Assembly: GCA_018335675.1 (NCBI GenBank)
Contig: JAGXRQ010000099.1
Coordinates: forward strand, 1 to 42,256
DNA length: 42,256 nucleotides
Source: Bacteroidota bacterium
GTDB taxonomy: Bacteria > Bacteroidota > Bacteroidia > Bacteroidales > UBA7960
Direction of reading: 5' to 3'
Shown: piece after piece, positions 40,175 to 42,256 of the stretch
Position numbering within the stretch: position 1 is the stretch's first letter
Layout of the letters: the number at the start of each line of letters is the position of its first letter
Translations under genes and position numbers: made by a program
Notes under the pieces: model-generated
Seen by the model: the letters and a program-made list of their open reading frames with translations, nothing else
Database searches by the model: none
Told to the model about the DNA's origin: nothing

Positions 40175-40648
40175 TTACATTGAAATTTCAATTATCTCAA
40201 ATTTCATAACACCAGCAGGCACAGTAATTTCAACAATCTCACCGGCACTTTTTCCTAAAAGCCCCCTTGCGATTGGAGAATTAACAGAAATCTTTCCGGC
40301 TTTAATATCAGCTTCATTCTCAGGTACAAGTGTATAAGCAACTATTGCTTTGTTTTGCAAATTGTGTAATTTAACTATTGAAAGAATAGAGATTTTAGTA
40401 TTATCTAGCTGACTTTCATCAATTACCCTTGCATTGCTAAGAGTATCTTCAAGTTTTGAGATACGCAGTTCTAACATCGCTTGTGCATTTTTGGCAGCGT
40501 CATATTCAGCATTCTCTGAAAGGTCGCCCTTTTCTCTCGCTTCAGCTATCATAAGAGATATAGCAGGCCTTTCTACAGACTTCATCTTTTCTAGCTCATC
40601 CTTAAGCTTTTGCAGGCCATCTTTTGTGAAATACTTAACTTCGTTCAT
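40175..40648 (-). CDS. greA: Transcription elongation factor GreA
   Basis: The 157-residue protein rescues backtracked RNA polymerase by stimulating cleavage of the transcript 3' end. The N-terminal coiled coil carries EAREKGDLSENAEYDAAK with the two acidic tip residues Asp42 and Glu45 that reach the polymerase active site. The C-terminal FKBP-like domain has SPIARGLLGKSAGEIVEITV. Its length is normal. It is the first gene of a likely greA-HIT operon. A terminator-like element with alternative pairings lies about 140-200 bases upstream. Confidence 0.96.
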   Translation of the reverse strand: MNEVKYFTKDGLQKLKDELEKMKSVERPAISLMIAEAREKGDLSENAEYDAAKNAQAMLELRISKLEDTLSNARVIDESQLDNTKISILSIVKLHNLQNKAIVAYTLVPENEADIKAGKISVNSPIARGLLGKSAGEIVEITVPAGVMKFEIIEISM

Positions 40649-40786
40649 GATAATCTTAATTACTTTATAAATCTCTATTTAGGCATAATGCCAGTTTCAT
40701 TAAACAGAAAAAAATGGTAAAAAAAAACAGTTGACAGCCTGAGTTAAATTAACAAACTGACAACCAGTGTAATAGAATTTTTTTTT

Positions 40787-40865
40787 AAAAAAAACACCCC
40801 GATAATTGTTAGGTGTAACCCATATCGGAGCAAATTATTATCGTTTAAAATCTAATGCAAATATA
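40787..40865 (-). terminator. Terminator-like element with alternative stems upstream of greA
   Basis: On the minus strand CTCCGATA (40830-40823) pairs with TATCGGGG (40804-40797), followed by TG and eight T (40794-40787). ACACC/GGTGT offers a smaller terminator stem. CGATAAT/ATTATCG (40843-40837 with 40806-40800) would compete with the main stem. A TATATTTG at 40865-40858 could be a -7 box, giving a transcript of about 65 nt. It may be the terminator of the 40898-41458 gene, a short RNA, or an attenuator for greA. Confidence 0.5.
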
Positions 40866-40897
40866 TGCAATAAAATAGTACAAACTAAAAAAAACTT

Positions 40898-41458
40898 TTA
40901 ATATCTTCTGTTAATAATTTCCGAATATATTATCGCTTTTTTTGGGTTGCTTACAAATTCAGAAAGATAATCTGAATCAATTATATCTGAATTTGACATA
41001 TGATCTGATGAATCAAGGTCAACTACTTCTGGCCTGCTTTCATCTTCCTTTTCAAGCATTTTAATCATATCTTCAATGCTTTCAAAATCTTGTGAGCCAA
41101 ATTCATAATCTTGATCCATTTTATATCCTTGCGAAAACTGTTCATATTTGTTTTCAGGATATACCATTTCAGGATATTCAAATTTGTATTCCTCAGGTTC
41201 AACATATTCCTCCAAGCTTTCACTAAGAGTTTCTAAAGATTCTTCAGTTTCTTCAATTGGCGAGTTTTTTCCAAAGATATCTTCAATCATTGTCTCCATA
41301 TCTCTGGCAGGCTGAGGTTGAGGTTGATACTCGGGTGCTTGTTGTGCTTCTACTGGCTTTGCTGGCTGTGCCGCTTGTGCTTTCTTCTTTTTGTTTGCAC
41401 CAACAATCCCAACAACTATCCAAACAATCGCAAGTATTATATATATGAGGTCTTCCAT
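40898..41458 (-). CDS. Hypothetical membrane-anchored acidic protein
   Basis: The protein has 186 residues. The first 22 form a membrane anchor (LIYIILAIVWIVVGIVGA), followed by KKKK, then a Pro/Gln/Ala-rich linker (about 30-55), then a long acidic, Glu- and Tyr-rich region (EETEESLETLSESLEEYVEP and similar) with no recognisable fold. The positive residues after the helix suggest that the acidic tail is cytoplasmic. It contains a conserved-looking C-terminal end (SNPKKAIIYSEIINRRY) also seen at the ends of other Bacteroidota hypothetical proteins. Function is unknown. It is possibly co-transcribed with the small lipoprotein upstream (59 bp). Confidence 0.65.
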   Translation of the reverse strand: MEDLIYIILAIVWIVVGIVGANKKKKAQAAQPAKPVEAQQAPEYQPQPQPARDMETMIEDIFGKNSPIEETEESLETLSESLEEYVEPEEYKFEYPEMVYPENKYEQFSQGYKMDQDYEFGSQDFESIEDMIKMLEKEDESRPEVVDLDSSDHMSNSDIIDSDYLSEFVSNPKKAIIYSEIINRRY

Positions 41459-41517
41459 TAATGGTATTTTTTATCAAAGATATAATCAATTATATGAAAA
41501 TAAAAGTTTTATAATTA

Positions 41518-41805
41518 TTATTTAAAAACCTTACGCCACCAACGTTTATAAAAAGGCTGTTTTACTCCGCTCCAATCTTCACTTTTTCTTTTTGTTTGCT
41601 TCATCCTTTTTCTGGCATCACTTGTTTGGGCTTTCAGATGTTTCTTTTGTCCCTCTTGTATCATTTTCTCAGTTTCTTTTTTCCTTTTTTCTTGAGCCTT
41701 TTCAGTTTTTCTTTGAGCTGAGCTTGCCTTATACTTGGGTGTACACGAACTTGCCGGCACTAATAATATTGCCAGAACAAAAATCATATACTTTAAGTAC
41801 TTCAT
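41518..41805 (-). CDS. Small, very basic hypothetical lipoprotein
   Basis: The protein has 95 residues. Signal peptide and lipobox VPASSC (Cys21) precede a highly charged Lys/Glu/Gln-rich helix (AQRKTEKAQEKRKKETEKM and onward), probably coiled coil, and an aromatic-basic end KQPFYKRWWRKVF. It is likely an outer-membrane lipoprotein that contacts peptidoglycan or LPS, but this is inferred only from charge. It is upstream of the acidic membrane protein gene; opposite charges could point to a partnership. Confidence 0.6.
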   Translation of the reverse strand: MKYLKYMIFVLAILLVPASSCTPKYKASSAQRKTEKAQEKRKKETEKMIQEGQKKHLKAQTSDARKRMKQTKRKSEDWSGVKQPFYKRWWRKVFK

Positions 41806-41858
41806 ACAGTTTTTTTTGTTATCTCAATTCTAACGAGTTGCTGCTGTTTTTATTATTG

Positions 41859-41866
41859 CAAATTTA
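41859..41866 (-). promoter_or_regulatory. -7 box for the small lipoprotein gene
   Basis: TAAATTTG on the minus strand ends 53 bases before the ATG at 41805. No -33 box is found at consensus spacing. Confidence 0.4.
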
Positions 41867-42040
41867 ATAAGTAATATGAAAAAGCGATAGTCATTATTTG
41901 ATGCGCAACAAGAAAACAATCCACGTAAAAAACTCAAAATACCTGCTAAAACAACAAAATTACAAAACCTTATCAATTTTTCAACCTTAGTAGAATATTT
42001 TGTTTACGTAAAAATATAACCTCTTATATAACTTCCTCGT

Positions 42041-42256
42041 TCATGCAGCTTCCAGTTTAGCTAATTTCATCCTTAACTGATTGATTTTCTTTTGTTTATA
42101 TTTTTGTTGAAATTCAAGTAGCGCATTTGGGTTGAAACTTTGTTGGTTGATTATCATTTTATAATAGATAATGGACAGTTTTCGTGCTGTTGCCACAACT
42201 GCTTTCCCTGCGCCGGCTCTTGCCTTTAATCTTCTAAAGTGGTCGCCTAAAGGACT
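42041..42256 (-). CDS. IS110 family transposase, C-terminal fragment
   Basis: Reading leftward from the window edge, 71 codons end in TGA at 42043-42041. SPLGDHFRRLKARAGAGKAV and then VATARKLSIIYYKMI match the C-terminal part of IS110/IS116/IS902 (transposase_20) proteins, where a conserved helix follows the serine-containing catalytic region. A lysine-rich tail (QQKYKQKKINQLRMKLAKLE) ends the protein. The RuvC-like N-terminal domain is outside the window. The DNA at 41867-42040 would then hold the non-coding end of the element, but I could not define its boundary. Confidence 0.75.
   Translation of the reverse strand, partial: SPLGDHFRRLKARAGAGKAVVATARKLSIIYYKMIINQQSFNPNALLEFQQKYKQKKINQLRMKLAKLEAA

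Overview
The window looks like chromosomal DNA from a low-GC member of the Bacteroidota, probably Bacteroidales or a near relative. The signs are a type IX secretion C-terminal domain on a secreted deiminase, lipoproteins with Bacteroidota-style lipoboxes, almost no Shine-Dalgarno sequences, and many Bacteroidota -7 boxes (TAnnTTTG) about 20-50 bases before start codons. Two of these have a -33 TTG or TTTG at the expected spacing. IS21-type and IS110-type transposase fragments run off the left and right edges.

Layout. 1-3.8 kb is accessory: an IS21 end inserted at the edge of a dispersed palindromic repeat, an ORF6N/PLD-like protein, a hypothetical lipoprotein and a RelE/ParE toxin-antitoxin pair. 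3.86-6.4 kb is a probable cell-wall-sugar salvage operon: an aminosugar kinase fused to a RapZ C-terminal domain, a MurU-like nucleotidyltransferase and a small membrane protein. 6.4-15.5 kb holds an AddB-like nuclease, an Ntn hydrolase fused to DUF2141, panB, an RluA-type pseudouridine synthase and a three-part metallopeptidase/propeller/barrel protein. 15.5-25.1 kb, all on the minus strand, is an exopolysaccharide module (WecA/MraY-type transferase, RmlC, Wzc, Wza, GT4, AsnB) followed upstream by lpdA and a GGGPS/PcrB-family gene. 26.3-32 kb carries a DnaQ-like exonuclease, acylphosphatase, a peptidylarginine-deiminase-like secreted enzyme, a methyltransferase and an oligopeptidase B lipoprotein. 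32.1-36.4 kb carries an M3-like metallopeptidase lipoprotein and the lemA/htpX pair. 36.6-42.3 kb carries a candidate structured RNA, a GT2/flippase-like pair, ruvC, HIT, greA and two small envelope proteins.

Two layers stand out. The first is unusual domain combinations: kinase-RapZ-C, Ntn hydrolase-DUF2141, ORF6N-PLD, and a deiminase-Ig-sorting-domain protein resembling Porphyromonas PAD. The second is the intergenic DNA, which is full of degenerate tandem tracts with a period mostly of 7 bp (sometimes 8, 9 or 11). Many begin exactly at, or even contain, the stop codon of the gene before them, and several are arranged as inverted pairs. A compact RNA-like element (about 36661-36811) and a terminator-like element upstream of greA (40787-40865) are the best non-coding candidates.

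I saw no tRNA, rRNA or CRISPR array. All calls rest on reading the sequence and on recalled family motifs; no search or folding program was run.
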